A stretch of 64,000 nucleotides of DNA, from contig NC_019771.1 in NCBI RefSeq assembly GCF_000317695.1, positions 4,082,001-4,146,000 of the forward strand, given 5' to 3'. Below are positions 1 to 8,143 of the stretch, one piece after another. A model generated the notes under the pieces. The model was given only the letters and a program-made list of their open reading frames with translations, searched no databases and had not been told where the DNA came from. Numbering within the stretch: the first letter of the stretch is position 1; every line of letters starts with the position of its first letter. Source of the stretch: Anabaena cylindrica PCC 7122. GTDB taxonomy: Bacteria > Cyanobacteriota > Cyanobacteriia > Cyanobacteriales > Nostocaceae. Both the position numbers and the translations under genes were made by a program.

Positions 1-807
1 ACACCAAATAATATTTTAGAGGAAATTGTTTGGCAGAAAGAAATAGAAGTTGAGCAAATGCGGGAAAGGCAGCCTTTGGCAGAATTGCAGAAAAAGCTTG
101 TCACTGCGCCTTCAACCCGTGATTTTATCGCCGCGCTTCGTCAAGGTAAAACCAAACCCGCACTGATTGCAGAAGTTAAAAAAGCTTCTCCTAGTAAGGG
201 CGTTTTACGTGCAGATTTTGACCCCGTAGAAATAGCCAAATCTTATCAAGCTGGTGGTGCTAGTTGTCTTTCTATTCTCACAGATACTAAGTTTTTTCAA
301 GGTAGTTTTGAGAACTTATCCTTGGTTCGTGCTGCCGTAGATTTGCCATTACTATGTAAGGAATTTATCATTTATCCTTATCAAATGTATTTAGCGCGAA
401 TTAATGGCGCAGATGCAGTTTTATTAATTGCAGCAATTCTCAGCGATCAAGATTTACAATACTTTGTCAAAATTGCTAACAAGCTAAAGATGGCAGCTTT
501 GATAGAAGTTCATAGTTTGGGAGAACTTGACCGGGTTTTAGCCTTAGAAGGTGTTTCTTTAGTCGGTATCAATAATCGCAATTTAGAAGATTTCTCTGTT
601 GATTTGCAAACTACCTGTCAATTACTGAAAGAAAGAGGTAGTCAATTGCAGGAAAAAAATATTCTCGTAGTTAGTGAATCAGGACTTCATCACCCAGAGG
701 ATTTAAGTGTAGTAGAAACAGCCGGTGCATCAGCCGTACTCATTGGTGAGTCTTTGGTAAAACAACCAGATCCCAAATTGGCGATTACTAATCTTTTTGG
801 TAAATAG
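1..807 (+). CDS. trpC: Indole-3-glycerol-phosphate synthase, 5' end outside window
   Basis: TrpC converts CdRP (1-(2-carboxyphenylamino)-1-deoxyribulose 5-phosphate) to indole-3-glycerol phosphate in tryptophan synthesis, in the cytoplasm. The frame is open from base 1, and its first residues (ILEEIVWQKEIEVEQM) match the usual cyanobacterial TrpC N-terminus. The ATG at 58 is therefore internal and the true start lies upstream. TIM-barrel IGPS motifs are visible: AEVKKASPSKG near base 169, the LCKEF strand near 355, LIEVHSLGEL, VGINNRNLEDF near 562 and VVSESGL near 670. About 268 residues are present, nearly the whole protein. The stop is TAG at 805-807, followed by a heptamer repeat. No other trp gene is visible. 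Confidence 0.95.
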   Translation, partial: TPNNILEEIVWQKEIEVEQMRERQPLAELQKKLVTAPSTRDFIAALRQGKTKPALIAEVKKASPSKGVLRADFDPVEIAKSYQAGGASCLSILTDTKFFQGSFENLSLVRAAVDLPLLCKEFIIYPYQMYLARINGADAVLLIAAILSDQDLQYFVKIANKLKMAALIEVHSLGELDRVLALEGVSLVGINNRNLEDFSVDLQTTCQLLKERGSQLQEKNILVVSESGLHHPEDLSVVETAGASAVLIGESLVKQPDPKLAITNLFGK

Positions 808-817
808 TAAGCAATAG

Positions 818-850
818 GAGTTCGGAGTTCGGAGTTCGGAGTTCGGAGTC
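818..850. repeat. Heptameric short tandem repeat (GGAGTTC)
   Basis: Several head-to-tail copies of GGAGTTC follow the trpC stop. The same unit recurs near 12,285-12,317. Such heptamer repeats are typical of intergenic DNA in heterocyst-forming cyanobacteria. Confidence 0.85.
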
Positions 851-993
851 AGGAGGAAGAAGGAAGAAGGAAGAAAATATTTCCAATCACCCATTACCAA
901 TTACCAATTACCAAAATTTGTTTCCTGTGTAACAATTTATTTACCAGAGATCAACTCTGAATTAGACAAAATCTAAAATCTTAAATTAACTTC

Positions 994-1242
994 ATGGAGC
1001 AACTTCCTTTACCTGCACCTATCCATTACGAACTTATACTTCAACTTTTAGAAAAGCAAACCATGAATGCAGTAAGTCAGAACTCAGATTTACAGCATCA
1101 AGTCAGTCAGCTAATTGTTACCCTGCGGAAAGCTGCGTCACAACAAAAGCGACTAGAAGAAAATTGTCAAGCTTCTGCTGTTACTGTTGACCACCGTTGG
1201 TCACTTAATCATCATGGCGGAAAAGTCATCACTCCCGATTAA
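994..1242 (+). CDS. Small conserved cyanobacterial protein (DUF5340-like)
   Basis: The 82-residue product has no signal peptide or membrane segment. The N-terminal half is helical and amphipathic (HYELILQLLEKQTM), followed by a coiled-coil-prone stretch (LQHQVSQLIVTLRKAASQQKRLEE) and a C-terminal segment VTVDHRWSLNHHGGK. The layout matches what I remember of DUF5340, a cyanobacterium-restricted family of unknown function; the name is from memory. It stands alone between trpC and an aminotransferase gene on the same strand. The start is an ATG. No function can be assigned. Confidence 0.75.
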   Translation: MEQLPLPAPIHYELILQLLEKQTMNAVSQNSDLQHQVSQLIVTLRKAASQQKRLEENCQASAVTVDHRWSLNHHGGKVITPD

Positions 1243-1474
1243 TACCTACTGAATATGTCACTCTCTCAGCTACCATAAATTGATGACTGGTTTGGTTTCA
1301 AATTCAGTCAGGTGGCCTTTGCTTCTTCAGTAAGACGTGTAGTGTCTTGCCTGTGTAGCTTTGATTAATCATCGCTGGGAGCAAGATGTGAGTAGATGAA
1401 TATCTAAAATTTGCCATCAGATTTAACCATTCTCACACAATTTTGACTTTTATTTGAGTTTTAGGATAGACATA

Positions 1475-2626
1475 ATGGATGACAAGTTGATGTTGATGAT
1501 TCCTGGCCCCACTCCGGTTCCAGAAGCGGCTTTACTGGCATTGGCCAAGCATCCTATTGGACACCGCACCAGTGAATTCAGCAACATGATGGGTGAGGTG
1601 ACTCAAAACCTCAAATGGCTGCATCAAACTGAAAGTGATGTGCTAATGCTGAATGTTAGCGGTACTGGTGCTGTGGAAGCTGGGATGATTAATTTCCTTT
1701 CACCAGGCGATCGCATTTTAGTTGGTTCTAATGGTAAATTTGGTGAACGTTGGGTAGAAGTTGGCCAAGCTTTTGGGCTAAATGTCGAAGCTATCACCGC
1801 AGAATGGGGACAACCCTTAGATCCAGACAAGTTTGCACAAAAGTTGCAAGCTGACACCAACAAAGAAATCAAAGCTGTCATTATTACCCACAGCGAAACT
1901 TCCACAGGTGTAATTAATGATTTGGTAGCTATCAACAGCCATGTTAAAGAACATGGTCAAGCTTTAATTATTGTTGATGCTGTCACCAGCTTAGGTGCTT
2001 ACAATGTACCTGTTGATGCTTTAGGTTTGGATGTAGTCGCTTCCGGTTCCCAAAAAGGCTACATGATTCCCCCTGGCTTAGGATTTGTGTCTGTCAGTCC
2101 CAAAGCTTGGGAAGCTTACAAAACTGCGAAATTGCCAAAATACTATTTAGATTTAGGTAAATATCGCAAAGCTACCGCTAAAAATACAACTCCTTTTACT
2201 CCCCCAGTTAACTTAATGGTGGCACTACACACCACTTTGGGGATGATGAAAAAAGAAGGGTTGGAATCAATCTTTACTCGTCATGAACGGCAAAAAAATG
2301 CTACTCGTGCAGCAATGAAAGCCCTAAATTTACCATTGTTTGCAGCTGATGAATGTGCGAGTCCAGCAATTACAGCCGTAGCAACCCCAGGAATGGAAGC
2401 GGATAAAATTCGGTCATTGATGAAAAAGCGGTTTGATATTGCGTTAGCTGGTGGACAAGACCATCTGAGTAATAAGATTTTCCGTGTTGGTCACTTGGGT
2501 TTTGTGAGCGATCGCGATATCCTCAGTTGTATAGCCTCACTAGAAGTAGTTCTCTTAGAACTCGGCCATGAAAACTTCAATTCTGGCGCAGGTGTAGCCG
2601 CAGCAGCAAGAGTTTTTAGTAATTAG
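1475..2626 (+). CDS. Class V PLP-dependent aminotransferase (alanine/serine-glyoxylate type)
   Basis: This cytoplasmic PLP enzyme of the alanine-glyoxylate / serine-glyoxylate aminotransferase family probably transfers an amino group to glyoxylate, as in photorespiratory glycine formation. The N-terminal MIPGPTPVPEA substrate loop, GHRTSEF, the SGTGAVEAG cofactor loop, VDAVTSLG and the Schiff-base lysine K194 in GSQKGYMIPPG are all present. From the ATG the protein has 383 residues, normal for the family. A TTG 21 bases upstream is in frame, but the family begins at MDDKLMLMIPGP, so the ATG is chosen. Homologues in Anabaena have been labelled 'soluble hydrogenase 42 kDa subunit'; nothing here looks like a hydrogenase. 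Exact substrate is not readable from sequence. Confidence 0.93.
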   Translation: MDDKLMLMIPGPTPVPEAALLALAKHPIGHRTSEFSNMMGEVTQNLKWLHQTESDVLMLNVSGTGAVEAGMINFLSPGDRILVGSNGKFGERWVEVGQAFGLNVEAITAEWGQPLDPDKFAQKLQADTNKEIKAVIITHSETSTGVINDLVAINSHVKEHGQALIIVDAVTSLGAYNVPVDALGLDVVASGSQKGYMIPPGLGFVSVSPKAWEAYKTAKLPKYYLDLGKYRKATAKNTTPFTPPVNLMVALHTTLGMMKKEGLESIFTRHERQKNATRAAMKALNLPLFAADECASPAITAVATPGMEADKIRSLMKKRFDIALAGGQDHLSNKIFRVGHLGFVSDRDILSCIASLEVVLLELGHENFNSGAGVAAAARVFSN

Positions 2627-2677
2627 TGATTAGTGATTGGGAATATTTTTCTTCCTCCTGACTCCTAAATCCTGTAC

Positions 2678-2742
2678 GGGCGAAGCATTCGGAAAATAGC
2701 CTTTGCCAAAAACTGATAATTGATCGCCCGAATGCTTCGCCC
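2678..2742. repeat. Palindromic dispersed element (65 bp)
   Basis: Perfect 15-base inverted repeats (2678-2692 and 2728-2742, GGGCGAAGCATTCGG and its complement) flank a 35-base AT-rich centre. The arms continue for a few more bases with one mismatch. This is a MITE-like or REP-like unit between the aminotransferase stop and its terminator. Confidence 0.8.
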
Positions 2743-2756
2743 CTACTCCTAACAAC

Positions 2757-2790
2757 AAAAGGGCGAGTTAATCAAATAACTCGCCCTTTT
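2757..2790 (+). terminator. Rho-independent terminator, probably bidirectional
   Basis: A perfect 14-base stem (2757-2770 with 2777-2790) encloses a 6-base loop ATCAAA. The stem ends in AAAA on the left and TTTT on the right, and T-rich sequence follows. It lies about 130 bases past the aminotransferase stop and could also stop minus-strand transcription. Confidence 0.85.
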
Positions 2791-3064
2791 ATTTTGGATT
2801 TCAATAAGTAAAAATGCTCAAAGCAAATTTTTCCATCTATCAAACTTTGCACAAGGCAGAGTCGATTTGACATACCTCAATTCTCCTGAAGTAGCTCAAC
2901 CGTTCCACATTTAATTTGCATACAGTTATACCATTTTAGATTTTGGATTTTAGATTTTGGATTGGAATTCCTTTCTATATCTGAATTCTGTAGATCCATC
3001 TGTCGCCATCATTCTTCTTTTTGGGTATTACTAACAATGGATTTTTAAATTTTGAATTCCTTAC

Positions 3065-3256
3065 CTATGCCGTTTCCAGCCAATCATAAATTTGTTCTAA
3101 TTGCTCTAGAGTAATCAACCCGTATTGCCAAAGAATCATAGTTAAAGAACCTGGGTCTTGCTCACGGTGACGCAGCGCTACAGCAAGGGAAGCAGCGGAA
3201 ATCGCCAAATCTTCTTGGAGAAAATTAATCAAACGAGAATATCTTGATGGTGCCAT
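3065..3256 (-). CDS. DUF2949 family small protein
   Basis: The 63-residue soluble protein reads MAPSRYSRLINFLQEDL then a helix with SLAVALRHREQDPG and a C-terminal ILWQYGLITLEQLEQIYDWL. This is the pattern of DUF2949, a small cyanobacterial family of unknown function. An ATG 36 bases further upstream is in frame, but the inner ATG at 3256 is preceded at 6 bases by an excellent Shine-Dalgarno sequence (AAGGAGGTGAG, 3263-3273 on the minus strand) and matches the family start. It is a single gene with long AT-rich flanks on both sides. Confidence 0.87.
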   Translation of the reverse strand: MAPSRYSRLINFLQEDLAISAASLAVALRHREQDPGSLTMILWQYGLITLEQLEQIYDWLETA

Positions 3257-3611
3257 TTTTATCTCACCTCCTTGGGTAGAGTGTATTATCATCTATCGTT
3301 CCCTCTTTTCTTAGTGATCTAAAGCCAGTATTTTATGTGTCACTATGCTGTGACTTGATCAATAATTCAGCACAGCTTGTTTATTATTCCTCTCAGAGCA
3401 AATTAGATTAATTACTCTGAGAGTTTTTGCAAAAAAGTAACTTTCGTCTGGCTTCTTTGCCTAAATCTGAAAGTAGCGCTAACTCCTAGTCAAATTTGCT
3501 TCATCTTGTTTACTTCGTTGTGCTTGATGTAATTACACATCGAGTAAAAAAGATTCCATGCCCTATACTCCTCTATTGATGACTATTTACACTTATGTCA
3601 AAGGGAGGATT

Positions 3612-3651
3612 TTTCCAACTAAACTCTGAAGCCGGGATTTTTAGTTGGAAA
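3612..3651. repeat. 12-bp inverted repeat in long gap
   Basis: TTTCCAACTAAA (3612-3623) and its exact complement (3640-3651) enclose a 16-base loop within the 550-base gap between the DUF2949 and DUF192 genes. On the plus strand it is followed about 60 bases later by a terminator. It may be part of a small RNA; no ORF covers it. Confidence 0.6.
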
Positions 3652-3712
3652 CTAGGCAAGGTTGATGTTATTAGCACTACAGCGAAATATTAACCTCTTA
3701 ACTATTATTGTT

Positions 3713-3736
3713 ACTATTCTACGGAATAGTTTTTTT
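3713..3736 (+). terminator. Rho-independent terminator with UACG tetraloop
   Basis: A 7-base stem ACTATTC/GAATAGT is closed by C-TACG-G, a UNCG-type tetraloop, and followed directly by a run of seven T. It points along the plus strand, where no protein gene lies upstream for about 1 kb. This suggests that a non-coding transcript ends here. Confidence 0.7.
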
Positions 3737-3808
3737 ACAAAAAATCTTCATCAAAACTTGATGGATTTTTCATAAAGTAAACAGATTATGAGGATAATAG
3801 ATAACTAA

Positions 3809-4336
3809 TTACTCAGAAGCACCAGACTTTAAGAATTTAATTTTGACCTGATCGTTTACCTGTAAGCCTAATTCAGTAGCTCGTCCCGCCCTAAGTTCAA
3901 TTACTCGGTCTATTGGTACATTAGGCCCATAGGTGGGACAAGGCTGACTATTACAAGGAGGTGCAGCAGTTTGAATATACTTGATTACCCCATTATGGAG
4001 AAAGACCATATCCAAAGATACAGGTACATTCATCATCCAGAATTTAACCGGTTGTGCTGAAGGAAAAACAAACAACATTCCCCGGTCATCTGGTAAAGCA
4101 GGTCGATACATCAACCCCATCATCTGTTGTTCGGGTGTTTCTGCAACTTCTAACTTTATTTTTGTCCCCTTGGGAAGAGTCGCTTCAGCAGAAATTGGCA
4201 AATTTTGACCTTTAGGTATTGATGTTTGAATTTGGGAACCTGATGTCACAGTAGGAGGTTTAGCTGTAGTTGCTGGAGAGCAACCCATCAGTAAAACACT
4301 CAGCAATATAGGAAACAAACTTAGCCGACGCAACAT
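3809..4336 (-). CDS. DUF192 domain lipoprotein
   Basis: The 175-residue protein starts with a lipoprotein signal (MLRRLSLFPILLSVLLMGC, lipobox LMGC), so it should be exported and lipid-anchored at Cys19. After a low-complexity linker comes a DUF192 domain, about residues 55-170: VAETPEQQMMGLMYRP, GMLFVFP, KFWMMNVPVSLDMVFL, IDRVIELRAG. The DUF192 fold is a small beta barrel of unknown biochemical role. An unusual PPCNSQPCPTYG loop carries two cysteines. The gene is alone on the minus strand, with the DUF2949 gene downstream and the acetolactate-synthase-like gene upstream across a 300-base gap. Confidence 0.88.
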   Translation of the reverse strand: MLRRLSLFPILLSVLLMGCSPATTAKPPTVTSGSQIQTSIPKGQNLPISAEATLPKGTKIKLEVAETPEQQMMGLMYRPALPDDRGMLFVFPSAQPVKFWMMNVPVSLDMVFLHNGVIKYIQTAAPPCNSQPCPTYGPNVPIDRVIELRAGRATELGLQVNDQVKIKFLKSGASE

Positions 4337-4573
4337 AAGTAATTCAATTTTTACTCAATGGTTCAAGCGATTTCCTGCAAATTCAAGACACATTGTTTGA
4401 ATAATTACGATTTTTGTGATTTAGATTTTGATTTTACAGAAATTTCAGAAAAATAGCCCGCTATTTTAAATTATTTTTTTGTAGTGAAATCCCCTAGAAA
4501 AAATCCCACCCCTGTTGAGGATGGGAAGTTTAACAGAACTATAACCAAAAGGTGGTGAAAGCCTTGATTTACC

Positions 4574-4601
4574 GTAGGGGCAATTCATGAATTGCCCCTA
4601 C
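4574..4601. repeat. Perfect 28-bp palindrome
   Basis: A GTAGGGGCAATTCA half-site and its exact complement abut with no loop. It lies just downstream of the minus-strand acetolactate-synthase-like gene. Elements of this kind are dispersed in cyanobacterial genomes; it could also act as a weak terminator, although there is no T-run. Confidence 0.75.
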
Positions 4602-4638
4602 AGGGTTTCTTCGTCCTCGACTCGACTGTATGACATCA

Positions 4639-6282
4639 CTAAATATCACAATGTAAGTCATCAGCTTTTTGAGTAAAGCGACGGTTCTCCCGATAATCTA
4701 CGCGACAATCGATCACAGCAGGTACATCTTGACTTAGAGCTTCTTTAAGCACAGGAATTAAATCAGTTGCAGATTCAACTCGATAGCCTTTTAATCCCAT
4801 ACTTTCTGCGAATTTAACAAAATCAGGATTGCCAAAATGCACGAAAGAGGAGTTACCTTTACCAAATTGATTTTCCTGTTTCCACTCAATTAAACCATAG
4901 CCACCATCATTAAAAATTAAAGTGACAAAGGGTGTACCTACACGCAAAGCTGTTTCTAATTCTTGGCAATTCATCATAAATCCACCATCACCGGTTACAG
5001 CGACAACTTTGCGGTGAGGATTTACAAGTTTTGCGGCTAAAGCGCCAGGAATTGCGATTCCCATGGCGGCAAATCCATTAGAAATAATGCAAGTATTAGG
5101 ACTATGGCAATGATAATGTCTTGCAATCCACATTTTATGAGCGCCAACATCAGAAATAACAATATCATCTGGCCCCATTACTTGTCGCAAATCATAAATT
5201 AGTTTTTGTGGTTTTATCGGGAAGCCGTCATCATTGGCATACTCTTCGTAATCAGCACGAATATTAGAACGTAAGCTAATGGCGTAGGGATTAGGTTTAC
5301 CTTGTCTGTCTGCTAATCTTAAGATTTCATTGAGGGAATCGGAAATATCACCGACAATTTCTACTTTGGGAATATAACTACTATCAATTTCTGCGGAAGT
5401 TGCAGCTATATGTATAATGGGAATTTTGCTTTCAGGATTCCATTTTTTGGGAGAAAATTCGATTAAATCGTAGCCAATTGCGATGACTAAATCTGTATTA
5501 TCAAAGCCGCAGGTAATAAAATCTCGTTGTTGTAATCCCACTGACCATAATGCTAATGGATGGGTATAAGGAATTACGCCTTTGCCCATGAAAGTATTGA
5601 CAACGGGAATATTCATTTGAGTGGCAAATTGCGTGACGGCATCACTAGCTTGGGCGCGAATCGCTCCATTGCCTACTAAGATGATGGGGTTAACGGCTTG
5701 AGAAATTGCGGCGGCAGCGGCACGAATGCTGGCAAAAGAGGCATAGGTTTTTTCGCTATTATTCTTGTTCAAAGGTTTGCCTTCGACGGGCATAGCGGCA
5801 ATATTTTCTGGTAAGTCGATGTGAACTGCACCGGGTTTTTCGGTTTGCGATCGCTTGAATGCCTTTCTCACGACTTCTGGTGTAATACTTGGCCTGACAA
5901 TCTGCTTGTTCCATTTGGTGACTGGTGCAAACATGGCCACTAAATCTAAATACTGATGGGATTCGATGTGCATTCTATCTGTTCCCACCTGTCCTGTAAT
6001 TGCCACTAAGGGCGCACCATCTAGGTTAGCGTCTGCAACACCGGTCATTAAATTAGTTGCCCCAGGGCCAAGAGTGGAAAGACAGACTCCCGCTTTTCCT
6101 GTTAAACGTCCATAAACATCCGCCATGAATGCTGCACCCTGTTCATGACGAGTTGTAATAAATTGAATGGATGAATTTTTTAAGGCTTCTAAAACATGAA
6201 GATTTTCTTCACCTGGAAGTCCAAAAACATATTCTACTCCTTCATTTTCTAAGCACTGTACTAATAATTCTGCCGTATTCAT
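4639..6282 (-). CDS. ThDP-dependent acetolactate-synthase-like enzyme, probable 2-oxoglutarate decarboxylase
   Basis: This 547-residue ThDP enzyme has the three usual domains. The pyrimidine-binding part has catalytic Glu47 in RHEQGAAFMADVYGR, followed by a central domain, then the pyrophosphate part with the GDGGFMMN...NDGGYG signature. By sequence it would be called an acetolactate synthase large subunit. No small subunit lies nearby, and its partner immediately upstream is succinate-semialdehyde dehydrogenase. That pairing is the arrangement described in Synechococcus PCC 7002 (A2770/A2771), where the enzyme decarboxylates 2-oxoglutarate to succinic semialdehyde and replaces 2-oxoglutarate dehydrogenase. 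The ATG at 6282 has a GAGGA ribosome site 6 bases upstream. Acetolactate synthesis remains the alternative. Confidence 0.9.
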   Translation of the reverse strand: MNTAELLVQCLENEGVEYVFGLPGEENLHVLEALKNSSIQFITTRHEQGAAFMADVYGRLTGKAGVCLSTLGPGATNLMTGVADANLDGAPLVAITGQVGTDRMHIESHQYLDLVAMFAPVTKWNKQIVRPSITPEVVRKAFKRSQTEKPGAVHIDLPENIAAMPVEGKPLNKNNSEKTYASFASIRAAAAAISQAVNPIILVGNGAIRAQASDAVTQFATQMNIPVVNTFMGKGVIPYTHPLALWSVGLQQRDFITCGFDNTDLVIAIGYDLIEFSPKKWNPESKIPIIHIAATSAEIDSSYIPKVEIVGDISDSLNEILRLADRQGKPNPYAISLRSNIRADYEEYANDDGFPIKPQKLIYDLRQVMGPDDIVISDVGAHKMWIARHYHCHSPNTCIISNGFAAMGIAIPGALAAKLVNPHRKVVAVTGDGGFMMNCQELETALRVGTPFVTLIFNDGGYGLIEWKQENQFGKGNSSFVHFGNPDFVKFAESMGLKGYRVESATDLIPVLKEALSQDVPAVIDCRVDYRENRRFTQKADDLHCDI

Positions 6283-6304
6283 TTGATTTCCTCAAAAATA
6301 ATAC

Positions 6305-6436
6305 TGGGGACTGGGGATTGGGGATTGGGGATTGGAGAAGTGGGGAGGATGGGGAAGATGAGGGAGTTGAGGAAAGAATCTTTATCTTTCTTTCTGTCAC
6401 CTGTCACCTGTCACCTGTCACCTGTCACCTATTCCC
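6305..6436. repeat. Short tandem repeats between SSADH and its partner gene
   Basis: The 156-base gap between the two genes contains GGGGATT-type repeats near 6307-6340 and about five copies of the heptamer TGTCACC at 6394-6429. The genes are nevertheless in the same orientation and may still be co-transcribed. Confidence 0.75.
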
Positions 6437-6438
6437 TA

Positions 6439-7806
6439 TCATTTAACCCAAACAGTCTTGATATTCACAAATTCGTGTATGCCTTGAATGCTCAATTCTC
6501 GTCCGTATCCAGAACGCTTAATGCCGCCAAAGGGTAAGCGGGGGTCAGATTTGACCATGCTGTTAATAAATACTGCACCTGCTTCAATTTCTTGAATCAA
6601 GCGATCGCTTTCTTGTTGGTTGTTTGTCCAGGCACTTGCACCTAAACCAAAGGGACTATCATTAGCTAATTTAATGGCAGCGTCGAGATCGGGAACCCGG
6701 AATAACAACGCTACTGGGCCAAAAAATTCTTCTTGAGCAATTGCTGTATCTACTGGGATATCTATGATAATAGTTGGCGGATAAAAGTTGCCAGGAGAAT
6801 CTGGGATAGGATTTCCACCAATGAGGACTTTTCCACCGCTTTTCACAGCAGTTTTGACTTGTTTGTCTAAATCCTCCAGAATATCGACGGTTGCCAATGG
6901 GCCTAAATCGGTATCTGGTAGCATGGGATCACCAACTTTTAGCGCCTGAAATTTTTCTAAAAGTAGTTTTTCAAATTTATCAGCAACTGCTTCGGCAACA
7001 ATAAAGCGTTTAGCTGCAATACAAGATTGCCCACTATTTAACATTCGGGCTGTGACTGCGGTGGTAACTGCTGCTTCTAAATCTGCACTTTCTAAAACGA
7101 TAAAGGGATCGCTTCCCCCCAATTCCAAGACGGTTTTTTTAATTTGTTTACCACAGGCCGCAGCTAGAGATGCACCTGCTGGTTCGCTTCCCGTCAAGGT
7201 AGCAGCTTTTACGCGGTCATCAGCCATTAAATCGGCAACTTTAGCAGCACCGATTAACAAAGTTTGAAATGCACCTGTTGGAAAACCTGCACGGTGGAGA
7301 ATATCTGCTATTGCCAAGGCACACTGGGGGACATTGGAAGCGTGTTTGAGTAAGCCGACATTGCCAGCCATTAGTGCTGGTGCAGCAAAACGGAAAACTT
7401 GCCAAAAAGGAAAGTTCCAAGGCATGACAGCCAAAATTATCCCTAATGGTTGATAGCGGATAAAACTATGACTAGCATCGGTTTTGACTGGAACATCAGC
7501 CATAAAACCAGGTGCATTTTCGGCATAATAGCGACAAACAAAGGCGCATTTTTCCACTTCTGCGATCGCAGCTTTCAATGGTTTACCCATTTCCAGGGTC
7601 ATTAATTTGCCAAAATCTGCCTTTTCTTGTTCTAAAATTATCGCTGCTTGTTGCAACCAGAGCGATCGCTCTGTAAAACTTGTCTTTCGATACTTTTCAA
7701 AAGCCTGCTGTGCCAAATCTAATTTAGCCGTAATTTCTCCATCACTCAGCGGCTCAAAGGTTTTGATAGTTTCCCCGGTAGCGGGATTAATGGTGGCTAT
7801 AGCCAT
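6439..7806 (-). CDS. gabD: Succinate-semialdehyde dehydrogenase, NAD(P)+ dependent
   Basis: This aldehyde dehydrogenase superfamily enzyme has 455 residues and oxidises succinic semialdehyde to succinate. The catalytic general base Glu228 lies in LELGGSDPF and the nucleophile Cys262 in NSGQSCIAAKRF. The MPWNFPFWQ and GFPTGAFQTLL nucleotide-binding segments and the C-terminal PFGGIKRSGYGREL motif are intact. The short N-terminus and overall sequence resemble the cyanobacterial SSADH of the 2-oxoglutarate decarboxylase bypass, and the decarboxylase-like gene follows on the same strand. The ATG has GGAGGT 6 bases upstream. Another aldehyde as physiological substrate cannot be excluded. Confidence 0.9.
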   Translation of the reverse strand: MAIATINPATGETIKTFEPLSDGEITAKLDLAQQAFEKYRKTSFTERSLWLQQAAIILEQEKADFGKLMTLEMGKPLKAAIAEVEKCAFVCRYYAENAPGFMADVPVKTDASHSFIRYQPLGIILAVMPWNFPFWQVFRFAAPALMAGNVGLLKHASNVPQCALAIADILHRAGFPTGAFQTLLIGAAKVADLMADDRVKAATLTGSEPAGASLAAACGKQIKKTVLELGGSDPFIVLESADLEAAVTTAVTARMLNSGQSCIAAKRFIVAEAVADKFEKLLLEKFQALKVGDPMLPDTDLGPLATVDILEDLDKQVKTAVKSGGKVLIGGNPIPDSPGNFYPPTIIIDIPVDTAIAQEEFFGPVALLFRVPDLDAAIKLANDSPFGLGASAWTNNQQESDRLIQEIEAGAVFINSMVKSDPRLPFGGIKRSGYGRELSIQGIHEFVNIKTVWVK

Positions 7807-8093
7807 GACCTGACCTCCCGTTTAAAAATAGCTTGAGGTAGCTTCCTAGTGTTACACAGATTAATCACCGTAGCTACATCAGAATTTTAATCTTTCAATT
7901 CCGAGACAGTTGGTTAATATTACAAATTCGCAACTTAATTTAAAATAAAATATACAATTACTTGCGTACAAACACTTAAAATAAATAGTATAGAACTTAC
8001 GCGTGATTTATGTAATCATTAACCACCAAAGACGCAGAGAACATCATAAAATCAGAGATTGGGATAGTTTTTGCGTAAATCCTAAATCATTAC

Positions 8094-8140
8094 AAATTAC
8101 GAATTACGAATTACGAATTACGAATTACGAATTACGAATT
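8094..8140. repeat. Heptameric short tandem repeat (ATTACGA)
   Basis: About six copies of ATTACGA stand just beyond the stop of the FHA-cyclase gene. The rest of the 337-base gap (7807-8143) is AT-rich and holds a copy of the dispersed end motif AGAACTTACGC near 7991. No gene is seen in it. Confidence 0.85.
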
Positions 8141-8143
8141 ATA

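Noticed and set aside
6171..6537. Two plus-strand frames between the SSADH and decarboxylase genes
   Set aside because: Both are built from GGGGATT and TGTCACC tandem repeats and overlap real minus-strand genes.
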